A DNA stretch of 64,000 bases from Collimonas sp. OK412 (GCF_900112135.1 NZ_FOLC01000005.1:186001-250000); one strand, 5' to 3'; positions 10,642 to 20,784 are shown, numbered from the stretch's first letter. The notes: generated by a model from the sequence alone, not told the origin. Translations and numbers: made by a program.

Positions 10642-11538
10642 TCACTGATACCCGCTATCGCGCAGCATGGCAATGAATAGCCGCAAGGTGGCCGGCATCT
10701 GGCGCCGGCTCGGGTAATAAAGGAAGAATCCCGACATCGGCGGGCACCACGCATCCAGCACGCGCAGCAGGCGGCCTTGCTCTATCGATTCCTGCGCCTG
10801 CGCTTCATAGACATACGCCAGGCCGATGCCGTCGAGCGCGGCGCGCAGTATCAGTTCATCGTCGTCCAGCAGCAAAGGGCCGTCGACCGCAATCGCCAGC
10901 GGCTCGCCGTCTTTGCTGAACTCCCAGGCATACACCGCGCCGCTGGGGAAGCGGCGGCCGACGCAAGCATGCTGTTTCAGTTCCTGCGGCTGCCGCGGCA
11001 AACCCCGGCGCGCCGCATACATGGGCGAAGCCACCACGATCAGGCGCACCGGCGGCCCCAACGGCAAGGCGACCATGTCCTGCGCCAGGCTCTCGCCGAA
11101 ACGGATGCCGGCATCGAAGCCGCCGGCGACGATATCGACCAGGCCGTCATCGGTCACCACTTCCAGCCGAATCTGCGGATAAGCCGCCAGGAAACGCGCA
11201 AACAACGGCGCCAGCAGCAGCCGCGCCGCTGGCCGCGGCACGTTCAGGCGCAAAGTGCCGCGCGGCGTATCGCGGAAATCGTTGAGCCGCTCCAGCGCTT
11301 CGCCGATCTCGCGCAACGCCGGCTCCAGGCGCTGCAGCAGCTGCAGCCCGGCTTCGGTCGGCGTCACGCTGCGCGTGGTGCGGTTGAGCAGGCGCACCGC
11401 CAGCCGCGTTTCCAGCGTCCGTATGGCATGGCTCAGGGCCGACGCGGAAACACCGCACTCGAGGGCCGCCTTGCTGAAACTGCGATGGCGGGCGACGCAG
11501 GCAAATGCATCCAGTTCGCTGAGGTCGGGTTTATTCAT
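10642..11538 (-). CDS. LysR family transcriptional regulator
   Basis: Typical LysR protein of 298 aa: N-terminal winged HTH (residues 5-64, AFACVARHRSFSKAALECGV and SHAIRTLE) and a substrate-binding-like domain from ~90. It is divergent from the aldo/keto reductase gene and probably controls it through the 100-bp gap that they share (inference). This subfamily often regulates adjacent oxidoreductases. Confidence 0.93.
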   Translation of the reverse strand: MNKPDLSELDAFACVARHRSFSKAALECGVSASALSHAIRTLETRLAVRLLNRTTRSVTPTEAGLQLLQRLEPALREIGEALERLNDFRDTPRGTLRLNVPRPAARLLLAPLFARFLAAYPQIRLEVVTDDGLVDIVAGGFDAGIRFGESLAQDMVALPLGPPVRLIVVASPMYAARRGLPRQPQELKQHACVGRRFPSGAVYAWEFSKDGEPLAIAVDGPLLLDDDELILRAALDGIGLAYVYEAQAQESIEQGRLLRVLDAWCPPMSGFFLYYPSRRQMPATLRLFIAMLRDSGYQ

Positions 11539-11638
11539 TCATGAATTACTTTCAGTATTTCATTGAATATAACATGGCTTATCACTGGCAATGATGGAGA
11601 GGATACTGGCTTCAATCCCACTACGAAAGGAATTTCCC
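11539..11638. promoter_or_regulatory. Shared promoter/operator region of LysR and aldo/keto reductase
   Basis: AT-rich divergent gap. The palindrome ATTCATGAAT (11537-11546) and a nearby TTTCATTGAA are candidate LysR binding sites. No footprint-level claim can be made. Confidence 0.35.
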
Positions 11639-12637
11639 ATGAAAACCCGCACATTAGGACGCAACGGCCTGCAAGTCTCCGCACTCGGCCTCGGCTGCAT
11701 GGGCATGAGCTTCGGCTACGGCGGCGCCGATGACGCGCAGTCTGTCCGCACCCTGCAGCATGCCGTCGAACTGGGCGTAACCCATTTCGATACCGCCGAA
11801 GTCTACGGCCCTTATGCCAATGAAGAACTGGTCGGGCGCGCGCTCAAGGCAGTCCGCGGACAGGTCACCATCGCCACCAAGTTCGGCTTCAGGATTTCGC
11901 CGCACGGCGAAGGCGTGGCGCGCATGGCCGGTGTCGACAGCCGGCCGGAACATGTGCGGACCGCCGTCGAAGGTTCGCTCAAGCGCCTGGGTGTGGAGAC
12001 CATCGACCTGCTGTACCAGCACCGGGTCGATCCGCAAGTCGCCATCGAGGATACGGTGGGCGCGATGGCCGAGCTGGTGCGTGCCGGCAAAGTACGCCAC
12101 CTGGGCCTGTCGGAAGTCTCCGCCGCCACCCTGCGGCGCGCCCACGCGGTGCATCCGATTGCCGCAGTGCAGTCCGAATATTCCTTATGGAGCCGCGACC
12201 AGGAAAATGAAGTGCTGCCGGCTTGCGCCGAACTGGGCGTGGGTTTTGTGCCCTACAGTCCGCTCGGCCGCGGTTTCCTGACCGGCAAGCTGAACACCAC
12301 GCAAGGACTGGCTGCCGACGACTACCGCCGCACGCTGCCGCGTTTCCAGGATCAGGCGATGCAAAGCAACCGCGTCCTGCTTGAAGCGCTGGTGACGCTG
12401 GCCGACCGGCGCGGCTGCACGCCGGCGCAGCTGGCGCTGGCCTGGCTGCTGGCGCAAGGCGAACAGATCATGCCTATCCCCGGGGTCAGGCAAATCAAGC
12501 ATCTGGAAGAGAATGTAGCAGCGGCTGATATCGTGCTGCGGACCGACGAACTGGCTGCCATCCGCGCCGCGCTGCCGGACGAAAAAATCGTCGGCCAGCG
12601 CTACGGCGCAAAGGAGCTGGAGATGATCAATCTTTGA
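11639..12637 (+). CDS. Aldo/keto reductase
   Basis: NADPH-dependent oxidoreductase of the AKR superfamily, AKR13-like, 332 aa. The catalytic tetrad is visible: Asp in HFDTAEVYG with its Tyr, Lys in ATKFGF, and His in LLYQHRVD. The C-terminal cofactor-binding stretch [13 protein letters not shown] is present. The start is the ATG preceded by AAAGGA; the frame open from 11591 has no better signal. The physiological substrate cannot be read from the sequence. Confidence 0.92.
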   Translation: MKTRTLGRNGLQVSALGLGCMGMSFGYGGADDAQSVRTLQHAVELGVTHFDTAEVYGPYANEELVGRALKAVRGQVTIATKFGFRISPHGEGVARMAGVDSRPEHVRTAVEGSLKRLGVETIDLLYQHRVDPQVAIEDTVGAMAELVRAGKVRHLGLSEVSAATLRRAHAVHPIAAVQSEYSLWSRDQENEVLPACAELGVGFVPYSPLGRGFLTGKLNTTQGLAADDYRRTLPRFQDQAMQSNRVLLEALVTLADRRGCTPAQLALAWLLAQGEQIMPIPGVRQIKHLEENVAAADIVLRTDELAAIRAALPDEKIVGQRYGAKELEMINL

Positions 12638-12644
12638 TCAGGCA

Positions 12645-12673
12645 GGCTTGCCCATCCGGGCAAGCCGTTTTTT
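12645..12673. terminator. Intrinsic terminator between aldo/keto reductase and lipA
   Basis: Perfect 9-bp stem GGCTTGCCC / GGGCAAGCC with ATCC loop, followed by six T on the plus strand. The T-run overlaps the stop codon of lipA, which is convergent. Confidence 0.85.
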
Positions 12674-13682
12674 ACTGCTGGCCGTTCACAGCCATGCCAG
12701 CATCATGTGCCTGCTGGTCTGCATGGTAGGAACTGCGCACCATGGCGCCCACCGCGGCGTGCGCGAAACCCATCTTGTAAGCTTCCTCTTCATACATCTT
12801 GAACACGTCAGGATGCACATAGCGCCGCACCGGCAGGTGGTTCCCGCTCGGCATCAGGTACTGGCCGATGGTCAGCATGTCGACATCGTGGGCGCGCATG
12901 TCGCGCATGACTTGCAAGACTTCTTCATCGGTTTCGCCAAGGCCGACCATGATGCCGGATTTGGTCGGCGTGTTCGGATGCAGGGCCTTGAAGCGTTTCA
13001 GCAAATTCAACGAATATGCGTAGTCCGAACCTGGCCGCGCTTCCTTGTACAGGCGCGGTGCGGTTTCCAGGTTGTGGTTCATGACGTCGGGCGGCGCCAG
13101 GTTGAGGATTTCCAGCGCGCGGTCCATGCGGCCGCGGAAGTCCGGCACCAGGATTTCGATGCGGGTGTTCGGCGACAGCGCACGCACATGGCGGATGCAC
13201 TCGGCAAAGTGGCCGGCGCCGCCGTCGCGCAGGTCGTCGCGGTCGACGCTGGTGATCACGACGTAATTCAGTTTCAGCGCAGCGATGGTCTTGGCCAGGT
13301 TTTCCGGCTCGTTGACGTCAAGCGGATCGGGACGGCCGTGGCCGACGTCGCAGAACGGGCAGCGGCGGGTGCACTTGTCGCCCATGATCATGAAAGTGGC
13401 GGTGCCCTTGCCGAAACATTCGCCGATGTTCGGGCAGCTGGCTTCTTCGCATACCGTGACCAGGCTGTTGGCGCGCAGGATGTCCTTGATTTCGTAGAAA
13501 CGCGACGATGGCGAGGCCGCCTTGACGCGGATCCAGTCCGGCTTTTGCAAACGCTCGATCGGGATGATCTTGATCGGGATGCGCGCAGTCTTGCTGGCGC
13601 CCTTTTGCTTTTCGGACGGATTGTAGCTGGCGGCGGCAACGCTGGTTTCGGCAGGCAGCGACGGCGTGGTTTCTGTGGTCAT
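12672..13682 (-). CDS. lipA: Lipoyl synthase
   Basis: Radical SAM enzyme inserting two sulfurs into octanoyl groups on lipoyl domains. The 336 aa carry the auxiliary cluster motif [12 protein letters not shown] and the radical SAM motif [10 protein letters not shown]. Also present are the [12 protein letters not shown] stretch and the C-terminal RSSYHADQ, whose first Ser-containing RSSY ligates the auxiliary cluster in LipA. The first ~45 residues are a variable extension. It lies 38 bp downstream of lipB, in one operon. Confidence 0.97.
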   Translation of the reverse strand: MTTETTPSLPAETSVAAASYNPSEKQKGASKTARIPIKIIPIERLQKPDWIRVKAASPSSRFYEIKDILRANSLVTVCEEASCPNIGECFGKGTATFMIMGDKCTRRCPFCDVGHGRPDPLDVNEPENLAKTIAALKLNYVVITSVDRDDLRDGGAGHFAECIRHVRALSPNTRIEILVPDFRGRMDRALEILNLAPPDVMNHNLETAPRLYKEARPGSDYAYSLNLLKRFKALHPNTPTKSGIMVGLGETDEEVLQVMRDMRAHDVDMLTIGQYLMPSGNHLPVRRYVHPDVFKMYEEEAYKMGFAHAAVGAMVRSSYHADQQAHDAGMAVNGQQ

Positions 13683-13720
13683 GGTCTAGGCGTTTCCTTG
13701 CGGGAGTCCCGGGAAGGGAC

Positions 13721-14395
13721 TCAGTTAAAACGGTCAATCAGTTTGTGAGCAAGCGCTAACTGCATCTCAGAGAGAGCTGTATCAACGCCCAGTGTTTTCA
13801 TATCGACGGTGGCGAGGCCTTCGTAGCCGCACGGGTTGATCCAGGAAAAAGGCTCCAGGTCCATGCTGACATTGAGCGACACACCGTGGTAAGTGCAGCC
13901 GCTGCCCCTTACTTTCAAGCCAAGGGCGGCGATCTTCGCACCTTGCCAGGCGCCGTCGGCAATATAAATCCCCGGCGCGCCGGCCTTGCGTTCACCGGCC
14001 AGATTATACGCTGCCAGCGTGTCGATCACCGCCTGCTCGATGCCCTGCACGAATTCCCGCACGAACAGGCGGGCGGCGGGACGCCGGCGGCGCAAGTCCA
14101 GCAGCAGGTAAATCACTACCTGGCCCGGTCCGTGGTAGGTCACTTCGCCGCCGCGGTCGGTCTGTATCACCGGGATGTCATGGGGCGCCAGCACGTGGCT
14201 CGGATCGGCGCCCAAACCCAGCGTAAACACCGGCGGGTGCTCGACGATCCAGAGCTGGTCCGGAGTATCTGCGGAACGGGAATCGGTGAACGCGCGCATC
14301 GCGTCAAAACTGACGGAGTACGGCTCGACGCCGCGCTGGATGATCTGGGGGCTGGGCGGATGATCGGGGGAACGGAGCTGCTGCACGCTGGACAT
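13721..14395 (-). CDS. lipB: Octanoyl-[ACP]:protein N-octanoyltransferase
   Basis: Transfers octanoate from acyl carrier protein to lipoyl domains, the step before LipA. At 224 aa it shows the signature [12 protein letters not shown] and the catalytic Cys in RGSGCTYHG, with the conserved Lys in [11 protein letters not shown]. Same strand as lipA, which follows directly. Confidence 0.97.
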   Translation of the reverse strand: MSSVQQLRSPDHPPSPQIIQRGVEPYSVSFDAMRAFTDSRSADTPDQLWIVEHPPVFTLGLGADPSHVLAPHDIPVIQTDRGGEVTYHGPGQVVIYLLLDLRRRRPAARLFVREFVQGIEQAVIDTLAAYNLAGERKAGAPGIYIADGAWQGAKIAALGLKVRGSGCTYHGVSLNVSMDLEPFSWINPCGYEGLATVDMKTLGVDTALSEMQLALAHKLIDRFN

Positions 14396-14471
14396 AAGCG
14401 CAAGTGTAACGAAAAAAAGCGGCCGGCGTGCAGAAACGGCGATACGCCGCGGCTGGCACGCCGGCGCGCGG

Positions 14472-15110
14472 TCAGGTCCTCAGGGGGCCAAGTAAACTCT
14501 CGGGAGATTGCCAGTTCGGCAATGCGCGGATGCGTTGCAGCCAGGCGACCACATGCGGCGGCAGCGCGACTTTGGCGGCGTCGGCCCAGAACAGGTAGCC
14601 GCACAGGGAAAAATCGGCGGCGGTCGGCAGTTCATCGACGATGAACGCGCGGCCATCGGCCAGTTCCGCTTCCAGCCTGGCGATATCCACGTCAAACCGC
14701 CCCTGCAACCAGTCGACGGCGCCGGCAGGGTATTCCTGCGGCGCAAAGCTGCGCGCCCAGCGCAGCTGCGGCAAACACATGCCGAGCCGGTTGGCTTCCC
14801 AGAACAGCCATTCGTGCACGCGCGCCATGCGGCTCGCCGATTCGGCGCCGAAACCGCCCGTGTGCTGCGCCAGGTGGCAAAGGATGGCGTCGGATTGCGC
14901 ATACGGCTCGCCGTTGTGCACCAGCAACGGCACCTGGCCGAACCTGGCCAGGCTGCGAAACGGCTCCGGCCGCTGGCCGTGCAGCTGGTCGATATCGATT
15001 GCCTGGTAATCGTGGACCACGCCGCTGACCGCCAGCATCAAGGCGACCTTATAGGCGTGTCCCGAATTTGCGTTGCCGTAAAGCGTGATCTCGTCTTGCA
15101 TGCCGGACAT
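14472..15110 (-). CDS. Glutathione S-transferase family protein
   Basis: Cytoplasmic GST-like protein of about 210 aa: thioredoxin-like N-terminal domain (residues 7-80; [17 protein letters not shown], then VPLLVHNG and QSDAILCHL around the glutathione site) and an all-helical C-terminal domain with [10 protein letters not shown] near residue 170. An alternative start three codons downstream is possible; neither has a good Shine-Dalgarno, suggesting coupling to the DUF2917 gene whose stop is 4 bp upstream. The substrate is unknown. Confidence 0.88.
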   Translation of the reverse strand: MSGMQDEITLYGNANSGHAYKVALMLAVSGVVHDYQAIDIDQLHGQRPEPFRSLARFGQVPLLVHNGEPYAQSDAILCHLAQHTGGFGAESASRMARVHEWLFWEANRLGMCLPQLRWARSFAPQEYPAGAVDWLQGRFDVDIARLEAELADGRAFIVDELPTAADFSLCGYLFWADAAKVALPPHVVAWLQRIRALPNWQSPESLLGPLRT

Positions 15111-15114
15111 CAGG

Positions 15115-15423
15115 TCAGCAGGCTACAGGACGGGCGCCCAACGGCTTGCCGAGGCCGGCGCGTGCGCTGGCAGCCGGCAGGCGAGTCGATTGCCGCTGGA
15201 TCTGCACCACGCTGTTGCCCTTGACGGCTTCGATGACGATATGGCTGTCGGCGGCAACGTTGAGGAACTGCCCGGCATGCAGCCAGTAGTCGTCGCCTTG
15301 TCCCGCCACCGTCACCCATACGCGGCCTTGCATGATCTGCAGGGTCTGGGCCACCGGGGCAGTGACCGACATGGCTTGGCCGGCGCCTATGGACAACGAT
15401 TCGTTAGCTAATAATTTTCTCAT
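15115..15423 (-). CDS. DUF2917 domain-containing protein
   Basis: Small 102-aa protein of the DUF2917 family, a cupin-like beta fold (QGRVWVTVAGQGDDYWLHAGQFLNV). I start it at the ATG at 15423, preceded by a strong AAGGAG seven bases upstream; the longer frame to 15492 has no such signal. It is divergent from a GcvA-like LysR gene, the arrangement in which DUF2917 genes are usually found, and is followed at once by the GST gene. Confidence 0.85.
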   Translation of the reverse strand: MRKLLANESLSIGAGQAMSVTAPVAQTLQIMQGRVWVTVAGQGDDYWLHAGQFLNVAADSHIVIEAVKGNSVVQIQRQSTRLPAASARAGLGKPLGARPVAC

Positions 15424-15582
15424 GATGTCACTCCTTGAAACTGCTGGTATATTGGATGCCACATCAGCCGCTGAACCGCTTGATATAGACATTCCTTGTT
15501 TCTACAGAGCCATTCTAGTCGCGCGGCAGGCGGTTGCAAAACGAGTAATTTTCCTCCCCCTTGCTAATTTTATTCATATAAC

Positions 15583-16509
15583 ATGGCTGATCTCAGAAAA
15601 CTGCCGAATCTCTCCGCCCTGCGCGCCTTCGAAGCGGCCGCCCGCAACGACAGCTTTTCGCGTGCGGCCGAAGAAATCTATGTGACGCCAGGTGCGATCA
15701 GCCATCAGATCCGGGCCCTGGAACAAGAACTGGGCATCATGTTGTTCAGCCGCCACGGTAAACGGATCACGATCACCGAGCAGGGGCAGCGTTTTGCCGC
15801 AGTCATCCGCAAATCCCTGAATGAAATCGCGTTTGCCGCCGAAGCGCTGAAGATGGACGCCAAGCAAAAGCGATTGACGATTTCCGCCCTGCCCTCGTTT
15901 GCCGCGCGCTGGCTGGCGCCGCGGCTGTGGAAATTCATCGACCTGCATCCCGATACCGAGGTGGTGCTGCAGTCGAGCAATCATCTCAACGACCTCGAAC
16001 GCGAACCGATCGACGTCGGCCTGCGCTACGGCCTGGGGCATTACCCGGGGCTGGTGGTGGAAAAACTGATGGATGATTTTTACTATCCGGTGGCCAGCCC
16101 GAACTACCGCGGCGGCAAGTTGCCGAAAACGCCGCAGGAACTGGAACAGTGCAGCCTGTTGCGGATGGATACGGAATCGTCCTGGCTGCCGTGGTTCGAG
16201 ACGGCCGGCGTCGACCTGGTGGAGCCGACCGGCGGCTTGCTGATCGAGGATGCCTCGATGCTGCTGCGCTCGGCTTCGGACGGCCTGGGGATTGCATTGA
16301 CGCGGCACGCGATTGCGCTGCAGGAGATTGCTTCGGGAGAGCTGGTGCGCTTGTTCGACGTCGTCGCGCGCTGCCCGCTATCCTATTATTTCGCCTGCAC
16401 CAAGGAAGCGATGAGCAAACCGCAGGTGCAGGCTTTCCATCGCTGGCTGCTGGACGAGGTGAGGGCTTTCAAGGCGCAAAGCGAATGGCCCGGGGCGCCC
16501 GAGCCATGA
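15583..16509 (+). CDS. LysR family regulator, GcvA-like
   Basis: 308-aa LysR protein of the GcvA subgroup: LPNLSALRAFEAAARNDSFSRAAEE at the N-terminus is characteristic, HTH at residues 8-66, effector domain from ~95. Divergent from the DUF2917-GST pair, its likely target, across 159 bp (inference). The 3' end is convergent with the DUF493 gene, 12 bp apart. Confidence 0.93.
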   Translation: MADLRKLPNLSALRAFEAAARNDSFSRAAEEIYVTPGAISHQIRALEQELGIMLFSRHGKRITITEQGQRFAAVIRKSLNEIAFAAEALKMDAKQKRLTISALPSFAARWLAPRLWKFIDLHPDTEVVLQSSNHLNDLEREPIDVGLRYGLGHYPGLVVEKLMDDFYYPVASPNYRGGKLPKTPQELEQCSLLRMDTESSWLPWFETAGVDLVEPTGGLLIEDASMLLRSASDGLGIALTRHAIALQEIASGELVRLFDVVARCPLSYYFACTKEAMSKPQVQAFHRWLLDEVRAFKAQSEWPGAPEP

Positions 16510-16521
16510 TTCGCCTTGGAT

Positions 16522-16809
16522 TTACAGGACCATCTTCACCATCGGATGCGATGACAGCGCCCGGTACAGGTTATCCAGCTGCTCGCGGTTGACGGCATAC
16601 ACATTGGCCGTCAGGCCGGTGTAATTGCCCTTGGACGACGGCCGCACTTCCAGCTTGTCGATATGAAAAGTAGGATCGTGCTGCACCACCACGCCGATGA
16701 TGGTCTCTGCGAAAGCATCGTGCGTCGGCCCCATGATCTTGATGGGGAACACGCTTGGATATTCGATCAGGCTGTCGGCTGGATCGATTGGCTTGGTCAG
16801 GTCGGTCAT
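16522..16809 (-). CDS. DUF493 (YbeD-like) family protein
   Basis: Small cytoplasmic alpha/beta (ACT-like) protein of 95 aa with FPIKIMG at the start of the domain and YTGLTANVYAVNREQLDNLY. In many Burkholderiales DUF493 sits between a D-amino acid aminotransferase gene and lipB; here the aminotransferase is upstream but lipB is displaced by about 2 kb of inserted genes. Function unknown; the family is linked to lipoate synthesis by gene neighbourhood. Confidence 0.88.
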   Translation of the reverse strand: MTDLTKPIDPADSLIEYPSVFPIKIMGPTHDAFAETIIGVVVQHDPTFHIDKLEVRPSSKGNYTGLTANVYAVNREQLDNLYRALSSHPMVKMVL

Positions 16810-16905
16810 GGTCTTTACTCTTTAGTGATGTTGCAGACGGGTAGTTTACTCTCCTGGCTTATCAGCGGGGCGCCATTCTGCAAGAACGGCTTGTGTGAAT
16901 GAAAA

Positions 16906-16929
16906 CAGGGCGGAAAATTTTCCACCCTG
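16906..16929 (-). terminator. Probable terminator of the aminotransferase gene
   Basis: 24-bp inverted repeat (one mismatch) centred on GGAAAATTTTCC with CAGGG/CCCTG outer arms, followed on the minus strand by TTTTC. It lies 40 bp beyond the aminotransferase stop. Confidence 0.55.
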
Positions 16930-16968
16930 CAACCATCCGTCCAGCTATCCAAAAGAAACCAGTCTCTT

Positions 16969-17820
16969 TCAGGCAGCAGCCTTGGCTTGCTGATAAGCCT
17001 CGTATAACTGCTTGTATATGGGGCCGGGGGCGCCGTTTCCAATAGCCTTGCCGTCAATCGACACCACCGGCAGCACTTCCTTGGTGGCCGACGACAGCAG
17101 CACTTCATCGGCAGCGAACACCTCTTCGCGCGCAATCCGGCGCGCTTCGAACGGAATGCCGCCGGCGGCGCACAACTCCTCGATCAGGCGGTAGCGGATG
17201 CCTTCCAGGATCAGGTTGTCCTTGGGCGGCGCCAACAGCTTGCCGTGCTTGACGATCCAGACATTCGACGACGACGCTTCGGTCAGCCAGCCGTCGCGAA
17301 ACTGGATCGCTTCCACCACGCCGTGCTCGGCGGCATTTTGCGCCGCCAGCACATTGCCCAGCAGGGAGATCGACTTGATTTCGCAATGCAGCCAGCGCTG
17401 GTCTTCCATCGAAACGCAAGGCACGCCGCTGGCGCGCAGCGCGTCGCTCGGCAATACCAGCGGATTGGTCATGATGAACACGGTCGGCGCCAGCGCTTCT
17501 TTCGGGAACGCGTGGCCGCGCTTGGCGACGCCGCGCGTGACGTGGATGTAGACCATCTGGTCATGCGCCGGATGGGCGTCGATCACGCCCTGGATCAGCG
17601 CCAGCCACTGCTCCCTGTCATGCGGATTTGTAATACTGATTTTCGCCAGGCTGCGGAACAGGCGCGCCAGGTGGTGCTCGGAACGGAACAGCCTGCGGCC
17701 GTAGATAGGAATCACCTCATACACGCCATCGCCAAAAATGAAGCCGCGGTCGAGTACCGGGATGCGCGCTTCGGACAGCGGCGTCATGCTGCCGTTAAGA
17801 TAAACCAGCGGGTCTTGCAT
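16969..17820 (-). CDS. dat: D-amino acid aminotransferase
   Basis: PLP-dependent fold-type IV aminotransferase, 283 aa, interconverting D-alanine and other D-amino acids with 2-oxo acids (D-glutamate supply). Key features: LDRGFIFGDGVYEVIPIY with the class-IV Arg/Tyr, VTRGVAKR, the Schiff-base Lys149 in CEIKSISLLGNVLA, and the phosphate-binding SSSNVWIV. In related genomes the gene neighbours dacC and DUF493; here dacC lies 12 kb away. Confidence 0.93.
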   Translation of the reverse strand: MQDPLVYLNGSMTPLSEARIPVLDRGFIFGDGVYEVIPIYGRRLFRSEHHLARLFRSLAKISITNPHDREQWLALIQGVIDAHPAHDQMVYIHVTRGVAKRGHAFPKEALAPTVFIMTNPLVLPSDALRASGVPCVSMEDQRWLHCEIKSISLLGNVLAAQNAAEHGVVEAIQFRDGWLTEASSSNVWIVKHGKLLAPPKDNLILEGIRYRLIEELCAAGGIPFEARRIAREEVFAADEVLLSSATKEVLPVVSIDGKAIGNGAPGPIYKQLYEAYQQAKAAA

Positions 17821-18022
17821 GATCGGATTCCTGAAAAAGTAGAGGATTCAATTCTGGCACAGCGCCGGCGTGCAGGGTATGCAAAAAAAGTATGCGGAAG
17901 ACAGGCGGATGCGCCGCCTCCCCTTTTCCGCCACGGCAGGATGATTCCGGTGCGATGCGGTAGCATGTGCATACTTCAACTTCGAGGAAGCGCCCCTCTC
18001 GCCTTCTTCTCTTATCCCGACC

Positions 18023-18607
18023 ATGACCACCACCCCCGTCCTCACCCGCTGCGCCTGGGCCAATCCCGCCAATCCGCGCTACCTGGCCTACCACGACGAA
18101 GAATGGGGCAAGCCCTGCCACGATGAGGTGCGGCTGTTCGAAATGCTGAACCTGGAAGGCGCGCAAGCTGGCCTCAGCTGGGAAACCATCCTCAACAAGC
18201 GCGACAACTACCGGCGCGCGTTCGACAACTGGGACGCCAAAAAAATCGCCCGCTACGACCAGGACAAGGTCGCCGCCCTGCTGGCCGACGCCGGCATCGT
18301 CCGCAACCGCCTGAAGATTGCCGCCGCCATCAGCAACGCCCAGGCTTATCTCAAGCTGCGCACCGAAGCCGGCGGCCTGGCGCCTTTCCTGTGGGCCTAT
18401 GTGGACGGCAAGCCGATCCAGAACGAATGGACGCTGCTGGGCGGCAATCCAGCCACGACGCCCTTGTCCGACCGCATTTCCAAGGACCTGGCCAAGCGCG
18501 GCTTCAAATTCGTCGGCTCCACCATCATCTACGCCTACATGCAGGCGATCGGCATGGTCAACGACCATTGCGTCGAATGCTTCCGGCACCAGGCGGTAGT
18601 AGAGTAA
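18023..18607 (+). CDS. tag: DNA-3-methyladenine glycosylase I
   Basis: Base-excision repair enzyme removing 3-methyladenine. The 194 aa match Tag in length and motifs: RCAWA with the zinc Cys10, YHDEEWG with a zinc His, GLSWETIL around the catalytic Glu, and HCVECF near the C-terminus supplying the last zinc ligands. Confidence 0.96.
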   Translation: MTTTPVLTRCAWANPANPRYLAYHDEEWGKPCHDEVRLFEMLNLEGAQAGLSWETILNKRDNYRRAFDNWDAKKIARYDQDKVAALLADAGIVRNRLKIAAAISNAQAYLKLRTEAGGLAPFLWAYVDGKPIQNEWTLLGGNPATTPLSDRISKDLAKRGFKFVGSTIIYAYMQAIGMVNDHCVECFRHQAVVE

Positions 18608-18658
18608 CGCCAAGAGTCATTGAACGCCGCGAAACCGGCTCAACCGGCTTAAAGCGGC

Positions 18659-19006
18659 TCAGTCCGCCTGCCGGCCGCCCGCAGCCGCCAGCAGGTGGGC
18701 GACAACCTCGGTCAGCTGCTCGACCAGTTCCGGATCCATGTACTGGTATTCGTCCGGAATATCCAGCACGTGGATGGTCTTGTGCTCCAGCAGGCGCCCG
18801 AACTCGGCGACGATGCGGTTCTTGTGCTTTTTCTCCATCACAAAAATCACATCGGCCCAGCTGATATCGCCGGCGCTGATTTTCCTGCGCGCATTCGGGC
18901 TGGTTCCGGCCGAGCGCGCCTGTATCCCGGGCTGGCGCCGCCATACCTGTTCGCCTGTGGGGCTGCGCCATTGGTTGCGGCTGCAGACAAAGAGTAATTT
19001 GGTCAT
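18659..19006 (-). CDS. Low molecular weight protein tyrosine phosphatase-like protein
   Basis: 115-aa phosphatase of the arsenate reductase/LMW-PTP fold. The catalytic loop is CSRNQWRS (Cys8, Arg14; CX5R with Ser next). The acid loop may be DIPDEYQYMDPE near residues 82-93. It is shorter than classic LMW-PTPs (~155 aa) but typical of the compact family often annotated this way. Convergent with tag. Confidence 0.85.
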   Translation of the reverse strand: MTKLLFVCSRNQWRSPTGEQVWRRQPGIQARSAGTSPNARRKISAGDISWADVIFVMEKKHKNRIVAEFGRLLEHKTIHVLDIPDEYQYMDPELVEQLTEVVAHLLAAAGGRQAD

Positions 19007-19105
19007 TTACCGGTTTGCCGGTGACGGCGATTTATTTATTCTGGCAACATGGTACATCGCGCGCCGCCCCTTTCCGTCTTTACAGCGTTCTGCTACATTG
19101 CCGCC

Positions 19106-19822
19106 ATGCCTAAACTGACCTTAGACCGGATCCTGCAATCGCAGGGTTTCGGCAGCCGAAAATATTGCCGCGAGCTGATTGAAGACGGCGAAGTCGTCAT
19201 CAACGGCGCCGCCGTCACCGACTACAAGTCCACGCCCGACACCGACGGCCTGGTGTTCACCCTGTTCGAGGAAGAATGGACTTACCGCGAACACGTCTAT
19301 ATCGTGCTCAACAAGCCGGCCGATATCGAATGCTCGCGCAAACCCAGCCACCATCCCGGGGTGCTGAGCATCCTGCCGGAACAATTCAGCTGGCGCGATG
19401 TGCAGCCGGTCGGACGGCTCGACCACGACACCACCGGCCTGCTGCTGATGTCGGACGACGGCAGCTTCATCCATGCCCAGTCGTCGCCCAAGCGGCATGT
19501 GCCGAAGCTGTACGTCGCCACCACCCATGATCCTGTCACCGAAGAACTGGTGCAGAGCCTGCTGGCCGGCGTCAAGCTGCATGACGAGCCGCAAACGCTG
19601 GCGGCCGTCAGCTGCCGTGTGCTGGGCACGCATGAAATCGAAATCGTGCTGGAACAGGGCAAATACCATCAGGTCAAGCGCATGCTGGTCGCCGCCGGCA
19701 ACCATTGCTCAGCCTTGCGCCGCACCGCCATCGGCGGCCTGACGCTGGAAGCGCTGGAACTGGAATTGGGAGAATGGTGCTACCTGGAACCGGAGCACCT
19801 GGCCTTGCTGGTGCCTGCGTAG
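19106..19822 (+). CDS. rsuA: RsuA-type rRNA pseudouridine synthase
   Basis: Converts a uridine of rRNA (16S U516 for RsuA) to pseudouridine. An N-terminal S4 RNA-binding domain (residues 1-60, LDRILQSQGFGSRKYC) is followed by the catalytic domain with GRLDHDTTGLLLM containing the catalytic Asp, and KYHQVKRML near the C-terminus. 238 aa. The ATG at 19106 begins the S4 domain; the longer frame upstream has no homology-like sequence. RsuA versus a close paralogue cannot be settled without alignment. Confidence 0.9.
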   Translation: MPKLTLDRILQSQGFGSRKYCRELIEDGEVVINGAAVTDYKSTPDTDGLVFTLFEEEWTYREHVYIVLNKPADIECSRKPSHHPGVLSILPEQFSWRDVQPVGRLDHDTTGLLLMSDDGSFIHAQSSPKRHVPKLYVATTHDPVTEELVQSLLAGVKLHDEPQTLAAVSCRVLGTHEIEIVLEQGKYHQVKRMLVAAGNHCSALRRTAIGGLTLEALELELGEWCYLEPEHLALLVPA

Positions 19823-19830
19823 CGCAAAAA

Positions 19831-19860
19831 AAAAGCGCAGGACCTGAGTCTTGCGCTTTT
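19831..19860. terminator. Intrinsic terminator between rsuA and argB
   Basis: AAAAGCGCA paired with TGCGCTTTT, with an inner GAC/GTC stem, A-run upstream and TTTTG downstream. Lies between convergent genes and can work on both strands. Confidence 0.8.
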
Positions 19861-19881
19861 GCTTCCGGGGGCTCCTGGCAG

Positions 19882-20784
19882 TCAGTGCGAGCGGATCATG
19901 GTGCCGAACGCCTGTTCGGTCAGCACTTCCAGCAACAGCGAATGCTCGATCCGGCCATCGATGATGTGCACCGTATTGACGCCCGACTTGGCCGCATCCA
20001 GCGCCGATGAAATCTTCGGCAGCATGCCGCCGGAGATGGTGCCGTCCTTGAACATTTCGTCGATTTCACGGGCTGACAGGTCCGTCACCAGGTTGCCTTG
20101 CTTGTCTTGCACGCCAGCAATATTGGTCATCATGATCAGCTTTTCCGCATGCAGGATCTCGGCGATCTTGCCGGCCACGACGTCGGCGTTGATGTTGTAT
20201 GCCTGGCCGTCGGCGCCAAAGCCGATCGGCGAAATGATCGGAATGAAGGCGTCGTCCTGCAAGGCTTTGACCACGGCCGGATTGATGGCTTCGATTTCAC
20301 CAACAAACCCGATGTCGAGGAATTCGCCCGGTTTTTCCCGGTCCGGCATGCGATATTTGCGGGCGCGGATCAGGCCGCCGTCCTTGCCGGTCAGGCCAAC
20401 CGCCTGGCCGCCGTAGTGGTTGATCAGCATCACGATATCCTGCTGCACTTCGCCGCCCAGCACCCACTCCACCACTTCCATGGTTTCTTCGTCGGTGATG
20501 CGCATGCCTTGCACGAAAGTGCCCTGCTTGCCGATTTTCTTCAGCGCATTGTCGATCTGCGGGCCGCCGCCATGCACCACCACCGGGTTCATGCCGACCA
20601 GCTTGAGCAGGATCACGTCGCGCGCGAAGCCGTGCTTCAGGCGTTCTTCGGTCATGGCGTTGCCGCCGTATTTGACGACAATGGTTTTACCGTGGAATTG
20701 ACGGATGTAAGGTAACGCCTCGGCCAGAATTTCCGCTTTGATTCCTGGTGCAACGTTGGCAAGATCGTTGGTCAAATCGGCCAT
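19882..20784 (-). CDS. argB: Acetylglutamate kinase
   Basis: Second step of arginine biosynthesis: phosphorylation of N-acetylglutamate. 300 aa with [10 protein letters not shown] near residue 36, [10 protein letters not shown] near residue 69 (nucleotide and substrate loops), and the later [13 protein letters not shown] and GGMLPKI motifs. Stand-alone gene, as is common in Burkholderiales. Confidence 0.97.
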   Translation of the reverse strand: MADLTNDLANVAPGIKAEILAEALPYIRQFHGKTIVVKYGGNAMTEERLKHGFARDVILLKLVGMNPVVVHGGGPQIDNALKKIGKQGTFVQGMRITDEETMEVVEWVLGGEVQQDIVMLINHYGGQAVGLTGKDGGLIRARKYRMPDREKPGEFLDIGFVGEIEAINPAVVKALQDDAFIPIISPIGFGADGQAYNINADVVAGKIAEILHAEKLIMMTNIAGVQDKQGNLVTDLSAREIDEMFKDGTISGGMLPKISSALDAAKSGVNTVHIIDGRIEHSLLLEVLTEQAFGTMIRSH

